Part shown: positions 1 to 8,852 of the stretch, piece after piece
Layout of the letters: each line of letters starts with the position of its first letter
Position numbering within the stretch: the first letter of the stretch is position 1
Source of the DNA: Lentzea xinjiangensis
GTDB lineage: Bacteria; Actinomycetota; Actinomycetes; Mycobacteriales; Pseudonocardiaceae
Assembly: GCF_900110955.1 (NCBI RefSeq)
Contig: NZ_FOFR01000001.1
Span: 852,410 to 916,409, forward strand
Direction of reading: 5' to 3'
Length of the DNA stretch: 64,000 nucleotides
The notes under the pieces: generated by a model
The model's database searches: none
What the model was told of the DNA's origin: nothing
What the model saw: the letters and a program-made list of their open reading frames with translations, nothing else
Made by a program: the position numbers and the translations under genes

Positions 1-2
1 AC

Positions 3-755
3 ATGTCCGTGCCTTACGGCGCACCCCAGCAGCAGCCGCCGGGTCCGGCACAGCACCAGGCACCTCATCAGGCCCCTGGCGCCCCCGGCGCCAACAGCAT
101 CAACCTCGGTCTGATCCTCCCGCTGGTCGCGGCGGGTCTCGGCCTCATCGCCTACCTCGTCGCGTTCGCGGACGACGTGAGCGGCAACGTCACGTACCTG
201 CTGGCCGCGGGCATGCTCGCGGGCCTCTCGGTGCTGCCGAGCATCCCGAAGGGCTTCGTCCCGGTGGCCGCGGTGCTGGCGACCGTGCAGACGTTGCTGC
301 AGCTCCAGGGCATCATCAAGTCGCCGTCCGTGCAGGGCCTCGACATCGTGCTGCTCATCGTGGCGCTGCTGGAGACGGCGGCGATCGTGCTCGCCTTCCT
401 GCTCGCCGAGGGCATCGTGAAGTTCGAGCCCAAGCCCGCGAACCCGTACGCGGGCCAGCCGGGCCAGCCCGGTGGCTGGAACCCGCAGAGCGGCGCGTTC
501 CCGCAGCAGGGCCAGCACCCGCAGTCCGGTGCGTTCCCGCAGCAGCAGCCGCCGCAGCAGTCGTTCGGCCAGCAGCAGTTCGGCCAGCAGCCGCAGCAAC
601 CGCAGCAGCAGCCGGGACAGCCGGGACAGCCGGGACAGCCGGGACAGCCGGGACAGCCGGGACAGCCGCCGCAGCAGACCAGCTTCATGCCGCAGCCGGG
701 CCAGTTCGGCTCGCCGGGCACGCCGCCCGGTGGTTTCGGCGGACCGCAGCAGTAG
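3..755 (+). CDS. DUF5336-type membrane protein with Pro/Gln-rich tail (34 kDa antigen-like)
   Basis: About 250 residues. A Pro/Gln-rich N-terminus of about 30 residues is followed by four hydrophobic segments (roughly residues 34-140) and a long cytosol- or wall-facing tail made of GQ, PQQ and GQPGQP repeats. The layout matches the mycobacterial 34 kDa antigenic protein family (Rv0954, DUF5336). The order here, DUF5336 - DUF6350 - purN - purH, is the same as Rv0954-Rv0957, which strengthens the assignment. The ATG lies two bases from the window edge, so an upstream start cannot be excluded. Function is unknown; a role at the cell envelope is inferred only from topology. Confidence 0.82.
   Translation: MSVPYGAPQQQPPGPAQHQAPHQAPGAPGANSINLGLILPLVAAGLGLIAYLVAFADDVSGNVTYLLAAGMLAGLSVLPSIPKGFVPVAAVLATVQTLLQLQGIIKSPSVQGLDIVLLIVALLETAAIVLAFLLAEGIVKFEPKPANPYAGQPGQPGGWNPQSGAFPQQGQHPQSGAFPQQQPPQQSFGQQQFGQQPQQPQQQPGQPGQPGQPGQPGQPGQPPQQTSFMPQPGQFGSPGTPPGGFGGPQQ
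612..665 (+). repeat. Six perfect 9-bp tandem repeats (ccgggacag) in coding sequence
   Basis: Six identical, directly adjacent copies of the 9-mer ccgggacag encode (PGQ)n in the tail of the preceding protein. Because the unit is 9 bp, copy-number change would keep the frame and only lengthen or shorten the tail. The neighbouring Gln/Pro codons are less regular, so the perfect stretch looks recently expanded. Confidence 0.95.
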
Positions 756-778
756 GTTCCGCGACACCGTTCGACCTC

Positions 779-812
779 AGGGGTGGCGCCGGTCTCGTCC
801 GGCGCCACCCCT
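779..812. terminator. Hairpin after DUF5336 gene
   Basis: A perfect 14-bp inverted repeat (aggggtggcgccgg / ccggcgccacccct) with a 6-nt loop lies 24 bp after the stop codon. No T-tract follows, as is common for hairpin terminators in high-GC actinobacteria. It probably reduces read-through into the DUF6350 gene. Confidence 0.7.
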
Positions 813-870
813 GTCGCATGACCCGGCGTGCCTGCCCCGAACGGCTCACCCGGCCTGACACAGTGGGGAA

Positions 871-2469
871 ATGCCCGTGCTGCAACGCGATGTGACCCGC
901 GAGGTCACCACCGTGCGTCCGCCGGAGTTCTCTCGGTCCGAACGCGTGCGCGTGCTCGTCGCGGCGGCGGTCGGGTCGGTGGTCGTCGGCTACGCGGCGG
1001 TGGCGGCCGTTCTCGCGCTCGTCTCCGCGACGGCCACGTACGCCGAGTTCTCCACCGGCGGGGTGCTCAGCGCCGCCGCGCCCGCGTGGCTGGCGGCGCA
1101 CCACGTGCCGTTGCGCTTCGACGCGGGCCAGCTCGGTGTGCTGCCGTTGCTGCCGACGGCGTTGCTGATGCTGCTGGTCGGCCGCACCGCCGCCGGCGCC
1201 GCGGACCGCCTGGGCCTGTACGAACCGCTGCAGGCACGCGGTGTCGTGCTGAGCATCGCCAGCGCGCACGCGGTGGTCGGCGGCACGATCGCGTTGCTGA
1301 TGGGCGAGGGTGTCGTGCGCGCCACGCCCGCCGTCGCGTTCTTCGGCTGCGCCGCCGTGTCCGGGCTGGCCGCCACGATCGGCGTGGCCCGGCGCTGCGG
1401 CCTGGTCGAGGTGGTCTTCGACAAGCTCGACCCGGTGGCGCTGCACGGTCTGCGCTCCGGGTTCATGGCATTGTTCGCGCTGGTCAGCGCGGGTGCGCTG
1501 GCGGTGGCGGCGGGACTCGCGGCCTCGTGGCCGAGGACCAGCGAGCTCTTCGCGGGGACGGGCCCGACGCTCGGGGTCGCCCTCGGCGTGTTCCTGCTGT
1601 GCCTGGGCTACCTCCCGAACGCGATCATCGCCGGGTTCTCCTACGTCGCGGGCGCCGGGTTCTCGCTGGGCGGCGTCGAGGTCACGCCGGTGCAGTTCGT
1701 CGGCGGTGTGGTGCCGCCGGTCCCGCTGCTCGCGGCGATGCCGGAGAACGGTTCCCCGTTCAGCCCCGCGGTGCTGGCGGGCGCGGCGGCGATCGGCCTG
1801 TTCGTCGGCTGGACCTGCCGGAAGGTCTCCGACCGGCCGACCTCGCGGGTACGGGCGGTGCTGGTCGCCGCGGTCACGGCGGCCGTCGGCAGCCTGGTGC
1901 TGGCCGCGACGGCCGGTGGCCGGCTCGCGTCCGGCGCGTTCGACCCGGTGACGGTGCCGGCGGGCCTGCTCGCGCTGCTCGTCGCGCTGTGGGTGCTGGT
2001 GCCGGGCGCACTGGTCGCCTGGCTCGCGGGGACGCGTCCCAAGGCGGTGGCCGACGACGACGCCGAGTTCGTCCAGCCGGACTTCGTCGAGGACCCGGAC
2101 GAGGCCGCGGACTCCGACGTCGTGTTCGAGGACGACGAGCTGACCGACCAGTTCGAGCAGCTCGAGGTCGTGGACTCCGACGAGTTCGAGGTTGAGGAAG
2201 ACCTCGATGACGACGACTACTACGAGGACGACGACTACGAGGAAGCCGCCGAAGACCTCGCTGACGAGGAAGAGGACTTCGTCGACGGGGAAGAAGAGCT
2301 CGCCGACGAAGAAGAAGACGTTGCGGACGAAGAGGAAGAGCCTCACGCCGATGACGTCGAGGAGGACTCGGGAGAACACCCCGGAGAAGAAGAGGACTTC
2401 GACGCGGAGTTCGACGAGATGCTCGGCATGGAGCGCGAGGAGGACCTGGGCGGCAAGCCGGAACGGTGA
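871..2469 (+). CDS. DUF6350 family multipass membrane protein with acidic tail
   Basis: 532 residues. The first 395 or so residues are hydrophobic, with about ten predicted membrane spans; the last 130 residues are an extremely acidic tail of repeated Glu/Asp clusters (EEDL, DDDYYEDDDYEE, ADEEED). Family and position match the integral membrane protein Rv0955 (DUF6350) that precedes purN in mycobacteria. The role is unknown. The acidic tail uses many GAA and GAC codons and looks repetitive at DNA level, so its length probably varies between strains. The gene is followed by a 61-bp gap and then purN, so co-transcription is likely. Confidence 0.85.
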   Translation: MPVLQRDVTREVTTVRPPEFSRSERVRVLVAAAVGSVVVGYAAVAAVLALVSATATYAEFSTGGVLSAAAPAWLAAHHVPLRFDAGQLGVLPLLPTALLMLLVGRTAAGAADRLGLYEPLQARGVVLSIASAHAVVGGTIALLMGEGVVRATPAVAFFGCAAVSGLAATIGVARRCGLVEVVFDKLDPVALHGLRSGFMALFALVSAGALAVAAGLAASWPRTSELFAGTGPTLGVALGVFLLCLGYLPNAIIAGFSYVAGAGFSLGGVEVTPVQFVGGVVPPVPLLAAMPENGSPFSPAVLAGAAAIGLFVGWTCRKVSDRPTSRVRAVLVAAVTAAVGSLVLAATAGGRLASGAFDPVTVPAGLLALLVALWVLVPGALVAWLAGTRPKAVADDDAEFVQPDFVEDPDEAADSDVVFEDDELTDQFEQLEVVDSDEFEVEEDLDDDDYYEDDDYEEAAEDLADEEEDFVDGEEELADEEEDVADEEEEPHADDVEEDSGEHPGEEEDFDAEFDEMLGMEREEDLGGKPER

Positions 2470-2530
2470 CGTCATAGGCTGGCCCTGAGCTGCTGCAACA
2501 CCGCTGCAAAGACCAGGCCAGGAGTAGACG

Positions 2531-3151
2531 CTGAGCACCGAACTTCGGCTTCCCACACCGGCGCGCGTCGTCGTGCTCGTCTCCGGTTCCGGAACCCTCA
2601 TGCAGGCGTTGCTGGACGCCACCGACCTCCCGATCGAGGTGGTCGCGGTCGGCGCCGACCGCGAGAACATCGAGGGTCTCAAGCGCGCCGAGCGCGCCGG
2701 GGTGCCGCACTTCGCCGTGAAGCTGCGCGACCACGCCGACCGGGCGTCCTGGGACGCCGCGCTGACCGAGGCGGTCGCGTCCTTCCGGCCGGACCTGGTC
2801 GTCTCCGCCGGCTTCATGAAGATCATCGGTGAGCGGTTCCTCGCCCGCTTCGGCGGCCGCATGATCAACACGCACCCCGCGCTGCTGCCGGCCTTCCCCG
2901 GCGCGCACGGCGTGCGCGACGCCCTGGCCTACGGCGTGCGCGTCACCGGGTCGACGGTGCACCTGGTCGACGCGGGCGTCGACACCGGGCCGATCCTCGC
3001 GCAGGAGGCCGTCGTCGTCGAACCCGGCGACACCGAGGAGACCCTGCACGAACGCATCAAGGTCGTCGAACGCCGGCTGCTCGTCGAGACGGTCGGCCGG
3101 CTGGCCCGCGAGGGCTGCACCGTGAACGGACGAAAGGTGAGCATTCCGTGA
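2531..3151 (+). CDS. purN: Phosphoribosylglycinamide formyltransferase (GAR transformylase)
   Basis: Transfers a formyl group from 10-formyl-THF to GAR in de novo purine synthesis. The conserved [12 protein letters not shown] loop, the N-x-H catalytic pair ([15 protein letters not shown]113 and H115 with the start used here) and the Asp in DAGVDTGPI (D151) are all present; 206 residues is normal for the family. The first in-frame GTG (2573) would cut into the first beta strand (ARVVVLVSG). A CTG at 2531 sits 7 nt after an AGGAG ribosome site at 2519-2523 and gives a normal N-terminus, so I infer a rare CTG start. The stop overlaps the GTG of purH (GTGA), which implies translational coupling. 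Confidence 0.93.
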   Translation: MSTELRLPTPARVVVLVSGSGTLMQALLDATDLPIEVVAVGADRENIEGLKRAERAGVPHFAVKLRDHADRASWDAALTEAVASFRPDLVVSAGFMKIIGERFLARFGGRMINTHPALLPAFPGAHGVRDALAYGVRVTGSTVHLVDAGVDTGPILAQEAVVVEPGDTEETLHERIKVVERRLLVETVGRLAREGCTVNGRKVSIP

Positions 3152-4719
3152 GCACTCCTGCCGAGAGGCGACCGGTTCGCCGGGCCCTGATCGGGGTCTC
3201 CGACAAGGCCGGCCTGCTGGAACTGGCCACCGGCCTGCACGCGGCCGGAGTCGAGGTCGTGTCCACCGGCGGCACCGCGAAGGTGCTCGCCGACGCGGGC
3301 GTCCCGGTGACGCCGGTCGAGCAGGTCACCGGGTTCCCCGAGTGCCTCGACGGCCGCGTGAAGACGCTGCACCCGCGCGTGCACGCCGGTCTGCTGGCCG
3401 ACCTGCGCAAGGAATCGCACGTTCAGCAGTTGCGCGAGATGGACATCGCGCCGTTCGACCTGCTGGTCGTGAACCTGTACCCGTTCACGCAGACGGTCGC
3501 GTCCGGCGCGAGCCCCGACGACTGCGTGGAGCAGATCGACATCGGCGGCCCCGCGATGGTGCGCGCGTCGGCGAAGAACCACGCGAACGTGGCGGTCGTC
3601 GTCGACCCGGCGCGGTACGACTGGGTGCTGCAGAACGTGCGCGAGGGCGGCTTCACGCTGGCCGACCGCCAGCGCCTGGCCGTCGACGCGTTCCGCCACA
3701 CCGCGTCCTACGACGTCGCCGTCGCGTCCTGGATGGGCAGCGCGCTGGCGCCGGACGACGAGGGCAGCGGCTTCCCCGGCTGGGTCGGCGCGACCTGGAA
3801 CCGCTCGAACGTGCTGCGCTACGGCGAAAACCCGCACCAGAGCGCCGCGATCTACACCCAGGGCGACGGCCGCGTGGGCCTGGCGTCGGCGAAGCAGTTG
3901 CACGGCAAGGAGATGTCGTACAACAACTACCTCGACGGAGACGCCGCGTGGCGTGCCGCCTGGGACCACGAGCTGCCGTGCGCCGCGATCATCAAGCACG
4001 CCAACCCGTGCGGCATCGCGGTGTCCGAGGTGAGCATCGCGGACGCGCACCGCAAGGCGCACGAGTGCGACCCGCTGAGCGCGTTCGGCGGTGTCATCGC
4101 GACGAACCGCGAGGTCACCGTGGAGATGGCCGAGTTCGTCTCGGAGATCTTCACCGAGGTCGTGATCGCTCCGTCCTATGCGGACGGTGCGGTGGAGGTG
4201 TTGCAGCGCAAGAAGAACGTGCGCATCCTCGTAGCCGAGCCGCCCGTCCGCGGTGGCGCGGAGATGCGCCCGGTGTCCGGAGGCCTGCTGCTGCAGCAGC
4301 GCGACGCCGTCGACGCCTCCGGCGACTCGCCCGCGAACTGGACGCTGGCGTGCGGCGAGCCCGCGGACGAGAAGACGCTGGCGGACCTCGAGTTCGCGTG
4401 GCGCGCCATCCGCGCGGTGAAGTCGAACGCGATCCTGCTGGCGGACGACGGCGCCACCGTCGGCGTCGGCATGGGCCAGGTCAACCGGGTCGACTCGTCG
4501 CACCTCGCGGTGAAGCGCGCCGGTGAGCGGGCCAAGGGCGCGGTCGCGGCCTCGGACGCGTTCTTCCCGTTCCCCGACGGCCTCGAGGTGCTGCTGGAGG
4601 CCGGTGTGCGCGCGGTCGTGCAGCCCGGCGGCTCGGTGCGCGACCCCGAGGTGATCGAGAAGGCAGAGCAGGCCGGCGTCACGCTGTACCTGACGGGTAC
4701 CCGCCACTTCGCGCACTGA
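3148..4719 (+). CDS. purH: Bifunctional AICAR transformylase / IMP cyclohydrolase
   Basis: Carries out the last two steps of IMP synthesis. 523 residues, the usual length. The N-terminal MGS-like cyclohydrolase domain (about residues 10-150) shows [21 protein letters not shown] and [10 protein letters not shown]. The C-terminal transformylase domain carries [10 protein letters not shown] (about residue 224) and the catalytic KHANPCG motif. It overlaps purN by 4 bp and converges on a DUF3558 gene, with a shared hairpin terminator between them. Confidence 0.98.
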   Translation: MSTPAERRPVRRALIGVSDKAGLLELATGLHAAGVEVVSTGGTAKVLADAGVPVTPVEQVTGFPECLDGRVKTLHPRVHAGLLADLRKESHVQQLREMDIAPFDLLVVNLYPFTQTVASGASPDDCVEQIDIGGPAMVRASAKNHANVAVVVDPARYDWVLQNVREGGFTLADRQRLAVDAFRHTASYDVAVASWMGSALAPDDEGSGFPGWVGATWNRSNVLRYGENPHQSAAIYTQGDGRVGLASAKQLHGKEMSYNNYLDGDAAWRAAWDHELPCAAIIKHANPCGIAVSEVSIADAHRKAHECDPLSAFGGVIATNREVTVEMAEFVSEIFTEVVIAPSYADGAVEVLQRKKNVRILVAEPPVRGGAEMRPVSGGLLLQQRDAVDASGDSPANWTLACGEPADEKTLADLEFAWRAIRAVKSNAILLADDGATVGVGMGQVNRVDSSHLAVKRAGERAKGAVAASDAFFPFPDGLEVLLEAGVRAVVQPGGSVRDPEVIEKAEQAGVTLYLTGTRHFAH

Positions 4720-4757
4720 CGTCCCCGAGCTGACGTTCCCGAGCTGACGTCCCCTGG
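4716..4757. repeat. Three tandem 14-bp repeats spanning the purH stop
   Basis: Three head-to-tail copies of ctgacgt(c/t)ccc(gag/tgg) start just before the purH TGA and run into the terminator. The second and third copies differ from the first by one to three bases. They look like slippage duplications of the gene end and carry no evident function. Confidence 0.85.
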
Positions 4758-4784
4758 GCCGCCTCCCCACCGCGGGGAGGCGGC
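4758..4784. terminator. Bidirectional terminator between purH and DUF3558 gene
   Basis: An 11-bp perfect GC stem (gccgcctcccc / ggggaggcggc) with a 5-nt loop lies midway between two convergent genes; the plus-strand side is followed by tcgttc. It can serve both strands. Confidence 0.8.
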
Positions 4785-4788
4785 TCGT

Positions 4789-5388
4789 TCAGAGCCCGGC
4801 CACCATCTCGCGGGCCAAGGGCAGCGCGGCGGCCTCCAACTCCTCGGGGTCCGGCTCGACGGAGCCGGAGCGGTCCGCGTCCCGGCCCGAGTGGACGACC
4901 TCGGTCACGCTGTCGCCCTTCCAGACGATGATCGAGACCGTTCCGTTCTCCTCCCTGCGCACCAGTGACGCCTGGTCGCCGAGGTCGTCGATCGTCCGCT
5001 GGGTGGTCGTGCCCCTCCTGGCCTGCTGCACGGCTTGCTCGTAGGCGATCCGCGCGTGCCTCAGGTCGCTCGACACCGCCACCCGGGTCTTGCGCAGGCC
5101 GGTGCCGTCGACGCCCTCGGTCTGGTTCCAGGAGCAGACGGTGTACTTGCCGGTTCCCGACTCCTGCTCCGACGATGCCTGCCCGTTCGGGTTGGTGGTG
5201 CGGGCCCTGGCGAGCGCGGCCTCGGAGATGTTGCGGCACAACGACGGCAGTGCGTCGTCGCGCTTGGGGGTGCCGTGGCTCTCGACGACGCCGGGGTCGC
5301 GCACGTAGGCGATGACCCCGGCATCGATCGCCAGCAGCCCGGTGATGACCAGCGCGACGACCAGCGGTCCCCGCCGTTCACCCGTCAA
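4789..5388 (-). CDS. DUF3558-type membrane-anchored protein (paralogue B)
   Basis: 199 residues with one N-terminal membrane segment (about residues 9-28) and an exported domain. The blocks LPSLCRNISEAALARARTTN and VCSWNQTEGVDGTGLR, with two cysteines likely to form a disulfide, are those of DUF3558, a family of exported actinobacterial proteins of unknown function. It is a clear paralogue of the gene just upstream. The TTG start overlaps the upstream TGA (TTGA), so translation is probably coupled; no strong ribosome site is visible. The upstream copy has an extra Pro-rich cytoplasmic segment that this one lacks. Confidence 0.8.
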   Translation of the reverse strand: MTGERRGPLVVALVITGLLAIDAGVIAYVRDPGVVESHGTPKRDDALPSLCRNISEAALARARTTNPNGQASSEQESGTGKYTVCSWNQTEGVDGTGLRKTRVAVSSDLRHARIAYEQAVQQARRGTTTQRTIDDLGDQASLVRREENGTVSIIVWKGDSVTEVVHSGRDADRSGSVEPDPEELEAAALPLAREMVAGL

Positions 5389-6134
5389 AGCTTCGCGACC
5401 ATCTCGTCCGCCACGCCCCTGGCCGCCGCTTCGAGCTCCGCGACGTCGGGCTTGGTGTTGCCGAAGAAGCCCGCGTCCCAGCCGGAGAGGTCGACCTCGA
5501 CGATGGCGTCGCCCTTGCGCACGATGACGGAGATCTCGGTGAACGCCGAGTCCGTCTCCACCAGCACCGCCGTGGCCCGGTCACCGAGCCCGTCGAGCGG
5601 CTTCTGCTGCGGCGTGCCCTGGTTGTTGGCCATGTTCTGCGCCACGAGCCGGTCGAACTCGGTCTCCGCCTCCTCCTGCCCGCGCGAGACGTGGACGTCG
5701 GTGCTGCGCAGGCCGGAGCCGTCGACGCCCTTGGTCTGGTTCCACGAGCAGATGGTGCGGGTGCCGCTCGGCAGCTTCGTCTCGCGTGAGGCGAGCCCGT
5801 TCGGGTTCGTCGTGCGCGCCTTGGCCAGGGCGGCCTCGGAGATGTTGCCGCACAACGAGGGCAGCCTGTCCGAGCGCTTGCTGCTGCCGCTGTCGGCGTT
5901 GGCGTCGAGGTGGAGCACGAGCGCGGTGGCGGCGCCGCCGAGCACCAGCACGCCGGCGATGATGCCGGCGACCAGCGGGGCCTTGCTCTTCCCCGGCGGC
6001 CGCGGAGGTCCCCAGCCCGGCTGAGGAGGCCCCCAGCCCGGAGGTGGTTGCTGCCCGCCGTGCGGCGGTTGCGGCTGCGGCCATCCGGGTGGCGGCGGCT
6101 GCTGGTGCCAGCCGTGCGGAGGTGGTTGGTTCAT
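5385..6134 (-). CDS. DUF3558-type membrane-anchored protein (paralogue A)
   Basis: 249 residues. A cytoplasmic Pro/Gly/Trp/Gln-rich stretch (residues 1-50, PPPGWPQPQPPHGG type) precedes one membrane helix (about 54-75) and an exported domain with LPSLCGNISEAALAKARTTN and ICSWNQTKGVDGSGLR. The ATG chosen follows a stop-free but non-homologous upstream extension that overlaps the translesion-synthesis genes on the other strand; the Pro-rich start MNQPPPHG is typical of such proteins. It forms a two-gene unit with its downstream paralogue. Function is unknown. Confidence 0.82.
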   Translation of the reverse strand: MNQPPPHGWHQQPPPPGWPQPQPPHGGQQPPPGWGPPQPGWGPPRPPGKSKAPLVAGIIAGVLVLGGAATALVLHLDANADSGSSKRSDRLPSLCGNISEAALAKARTTNPNGLASRETKLPSGTRTICSWNQTKGVDGSGLRSTDVHVSRGQEEAETEFDRLVAQNMANNQGTPQQKPLDGLGDRATAVLVETDSAFTEISVIVRKGDAIVEVDLSGWDAGFFGNTKPDVAELEAAARGVADEMVAKL

Positions 6135-6269
6135 CGGTTTCCCCAGTTCCCCGTAGTGCTGAAGGCACCGTAGAGGACCTCTTGGACCGGTGTGGCCGTG
6201 TCCACCAAAAGGGTGATGCTCCGGGATTGACACAGGGGTGCGCCCGCACGCTACGATCATCTCGTTCGT

Positions 6270-6285
6270 TCGAACAGGAGTTCGA
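6270..6285. promoter_or_regulatory. LexA-binding SOS box for the mutasome operon
   Basis: The 16-mer TCGAACAGGAGTTCGA is a perfect match to the actinobacterial SOS box TCGAAC-N4-GTTCGA. It lies 73 bp before the chosen imuA' start and is the only perfect copy I found in the window. It predicts LexA repression and RecA-dependent, DNA-damage induction of the three genes downstream, as established for imuA', imuB and dnaE2 in mycobacteria. Confidence 0.95.
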
Positions 6286-6357
6286 ATAAGCAAGTCGCCG
6301 AACTTCCCACGGCGACCGTGCACAGGGGTGCGCACGGTCTCTCGGGAGGTGGGTGGA

Positions 6358-7353
6358 GTGTCCAGGTCGGCAACGGCGTCGTTGGCCGCGCTCGGGGTGA
6401 ACCCGGCCAGCGAGCTGACCAGCACCACCACCGACCACACCACGGGGCGGGTTCTGCCGGTTCGCGGGGAACTGGCGGGCCTGCTGTCGTGGGGCGGCTT
6501 GCGGCGGGGCAGCACGGTGTCGGTGGGCGGATCGACATCGTTGCTGCTCGCCCTGCTCGCGGACGCGACCGCGGACGGCTGCTGGGCCGCCGTGGTCGGT
6601 CTGCCGCAGGTGGGAGTGCTGGCCGCGGCCGAGCTCGGGGTCTCGGTGCGGCGGCTGGCACTCGTCCCACACCCCGGCGCGGATCCGGGCCCGGTCATCG
6701 CGGCCCTGCTCGACGGCATCGACCTGGTGGCCGTCGCCTGCCCACTGCCTCCTTCGCTGGCGCGCCGCCTCACGGCCCGCGCCCGCCAACGCCGCGCCGT
6801 GCTCATCGCCTTCGGTTCCTGGCCCTCGGCCGACGTGGAGCTGACCGCGGAGTCCGTGCGCTGGAACCCCCTCGACGACGGCGCGGAAACGTTGCGGCGC
6901 CAGCAGATCAGCGTGTGCAGCGGCGGCCGCGGTCCGGCGGGCAGGCCCCGGCGGGTGCTGCTGACGTTCGGCGAGGGGGAGATCGAGCTCCCGCTGGTGG
7001 CCGGCGAACCGGCCCGGTCCGACGAGCCGGCTGATGCCGGTCCGGACCGGGGCGACGAGCCGGCCGCCAGGCGGGCGGGTGGTGCGGACGAACTGGCTGC
7101 CCGGCGGGTGGCCGATCGTCCGGTCAAGCGCGCGGGTACCGCGCCGGTGGTCCGGCCGGAGGCGGCGGGGGTGGCTCGGCGAGCCGGTGGTGATCCGCTG
7201 CCGGGCGGCGATCCGGCGTTGGTCCGGGCGGGTGAACCGGCCGGTCGCGCGTCGCCGGGGGCCGGGCGGCGTCCGGCCGCGCGGTCCATCGTGGAGACCC
7301 TGGGCGCGCCGCTGGCCACGCTCGCGGACACCGCCGCGGAGCCTCCCGCGTGA
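6358..7353 (+). CDS. imuA': ImuA' (RecA-like accessory factor of the mutasome)
   Basis: 331 residues. The first 215 or so residues are a RecA-fold-like domain with VLPVRGELAGLLSWGGLRRGS and a degenerate nucleotide loop GGSTSLLLALLAD; the remainder is an Arg/Ala/Gly-rich tail of low complexity. In mycobacteria ImuA' works with ImuB and DnaE2 in damage-induced mutagenesis. The GTG at 6358 is chosen because GGGAGG (6344-6349) precedes it by 8 nt and because earlier in-frame starts would overlap the LexA box. It overlaps imuB by 4 bp. The tail is longer than in the mycobacterial protein and may be disordered. Confidence 0.87.
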   Translation: MSRSATASLAALGVNPASELTSTTTDHTTGRVLPVRGELAGLLSWGGLRRGSTVSVGGSTSLLLALLADATADGCWAAVVGLPQVGVLAAAELGVSVRRLALVPHPGADPGPVIAALLDGIDLVAVACPLPPSLARRLTARARQRRAVLIAFGSWPSADVELTAESVRWNPLDDGAETLRRQQISVCSGGRGPAGRPRRVLLTFGEGEIELPLVAGEPARSDEPADAGPDRGDEPAARRAGGADELAARRVADRPVKRAGTAPVVRPEAAGVARRAGGDPLPGGDPALVRAGEPAGRASPGAGRRPAARSIVETLGAPLATLADTAAEPPA

Positions 7354-8852
7354 AGGACGCCCGTCTCCTCGCGGTCTGGTGCCCGGACTGGCCTGTTGTC
7401 GCCGCCTGCACCGCCACCGGCACCGGTCTGCACGTGCCGGTGGTGGTCGTCGCCGGCAACGAGGTCGTGGCCACCTCGGCCGTGGCGCGCGCCGAGGGCG
7501 TCCGCCGGGCCATGCGCAGGCGCGTGGCCGAGTCGATGTGCCCGGAGCTGGTGGTGTTCGAGCACGACCCGCAGCGCGACGCCCGCTTCTTCGAGCCGGT
7601 CGCCGAGGCCGTCGAGGAGCTGGCGCCCGGCATCGAGGTCGTGCTGCCCGGTCTGGTCGCGGTGCCGGCGCGGGGGCCGGTCGGCTACTTCGGATCCGCG
7701 GAGCAGGCGGCCGAACGGCTCGTCGACCACGTCGCGTTCCGCACCGGCGCCGAAGCGCAGGTCGGCGTGGCGGACAGCCTCTTCGCCGCCGCGAAAGCCG
7801 CGCACCGCAACGTGGTCGTCCCGCCGGGCAGGACCGCGCAGTTCCTGCGGCCGCTGGGCGTGCACGAGCTCGACGCGCCCGAGCTGGTCGACCTGCTGCG
7901 CAGGCTCGGGTTGAAGACGCTCGGCGCGTTCGCGGACGTGCCGGAGAGCGCTGTCGCGTCCCGGTTCGGCGGGCCGGCGACGAGGCAGCACCGGCTGGCC
8001 CGGGGCCTGCCGGAACGTCCGCTCGACCAGCGCAGGCCCGCGCCGGAGCTGGCGGTCGCGGAGACCTTCGACGAACCGGTCGGGCGCGTCGACGCGGCCG
8101 CGTTCGCCGCGAAGCTCCTCTCCGAGCGGCTCCACGAGAACCTCGCAGCCAGGAGCCTCGCGTGCACGCGGCTCGGCATCCACGCCCGCACCGAGAACGA
8201 CGAGGAGCTGCACCGGGTCTGGCGGGCGGCGGAACCGTTGACACCACGGGGGATCGCCGATCGCGTGCGCTGGCAGCTCGACGGCTGGCTCACCCGCGAA
8301 CGGCTCACCTCGGGCATCAGGACGCTCACCCTCGAACCGGTCGAGGTCGTCGAAGGCACCGCGTTGCAGCTCGGGTTGTGGGGCCACGACGACGAACGCG
8401 CGGTGCGGGCGCTCCTGCACGTCCAGGGCCTGCTCGGCCCGGACGGTGTGCTCGTGCCCGTGCTCGGCGGCGGCAGGGGACCGCGGGAGCAGGTCAGGCT
8501 CGTGCCGTGGGGTGACGAGCGAACCCCGGTGGGAAACCCGGACCACCCGTGGCCAGGGCGGCTCACCAGGGCGCCCGCGACGCTCGCCGACGACCCCGCC
8601 GACCTCAGGGCCGCGGATGGCCGGGAGGTCGGTGTGACCGGCCGTCTCGAGCTCACCGCGCCGCCGAAGGAGCTGACCACCGGGGGGAGGACGCGGGAGG
8701 TGACCGCGTGGGCCGGGCCGTGGCCGGTCGACGAGCGGTGGTGGGCGCCGGAGCGGCACCGGGCCGCGCGCGTCCAGGTGCAGACGAACGACCAGGCGTT
8801 CCTGCTGATCCGCAGGAACCAGAGGTGGTTCCTGGAAGGGGTGTACGACTGA
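7350..8852 (+). CDS. imuB: ImuB, catalytically inactive Y-family polymerase (mutasome hub)
   Basis: 500 residues. The N-terminal polymerase-Y fold starts LLAVWCPDWPVVA, where active Y polymerases have a DxD motif; the catalytic acids are missing, as is normal for ImuB. A beta-clamp-binding motif QLGLW sits at about residues 340-344, followed by a C-terminal tail used for partner contacts in other bacteria. It therefore probably tethers DnaE2 and ImuA' to the sliding clamp. It overlaps imuA' by 4 bp (GTGA), and its TGA overlaps the ATG of a 24-codon ORF, consistent with one tightly coupled operon. Confidence 0.95.
   Translation: MKDARLLAVWCPDWPVVAACTATGTGLHVPVVVVAGNEVVATSAVARAEGVRRAMRRRVAESMCPELVVFEHDPQRDARFFEPVAEAVEELAPGIEVVLPGLVAVPARGPVGYFGSAEQAAERLVDHVAFRTGAEAQVGVADSLFAAAKAAHRNVVVPPGRTAQFLRPLGVHELDAPELVDLLRRLGLKTLGAFADVPESAVASRFGGPATRQHRLARGLPERPLDQRRPAPELAVAETFDEPVGRVDAAAFAAKLLSERLHENLAARSLACTRLGIHARTENDEELHRVWRAAEPLTPRGIADRVRWQLDGWLTRERLTSGIRTLTLEPVEVVEGTALQLGLWGHDDERAVRALLHVQGLLGPDGVLVPVLGGGRGPREQVRLVPWGDERTPVGNPDHPWPGRLTRAPATLADDPADLRAADGREVGVTGRLELTAPPKELTTGGRTREVTAWAGPWPVDERWWAPERHRAARVQVQTNDQAFLLIRRNQRWFLEGVYD

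Noticed and set aside
685..2871. 728-codon open frame on the minus strand opposite the DUF6350 and purN genes
   Set aside because: High-GC shadow frame: Arg/Ala/Gly-rich, no family motif, and it covers well-supported plus-strand genes.
3148..4719. purH antisense frames up to 613 codons
   Set aside because: Shadow ORFs without homology; typical of high-GC third-codon bias.
5385..8759. 1124-codon minus-strand frame across the mutasome genes
   Set aside because: Only the last 249 codons (start ATG at 6134) are a real DUF3558-type gene; the rest is the antisense of imuA' and imuB.
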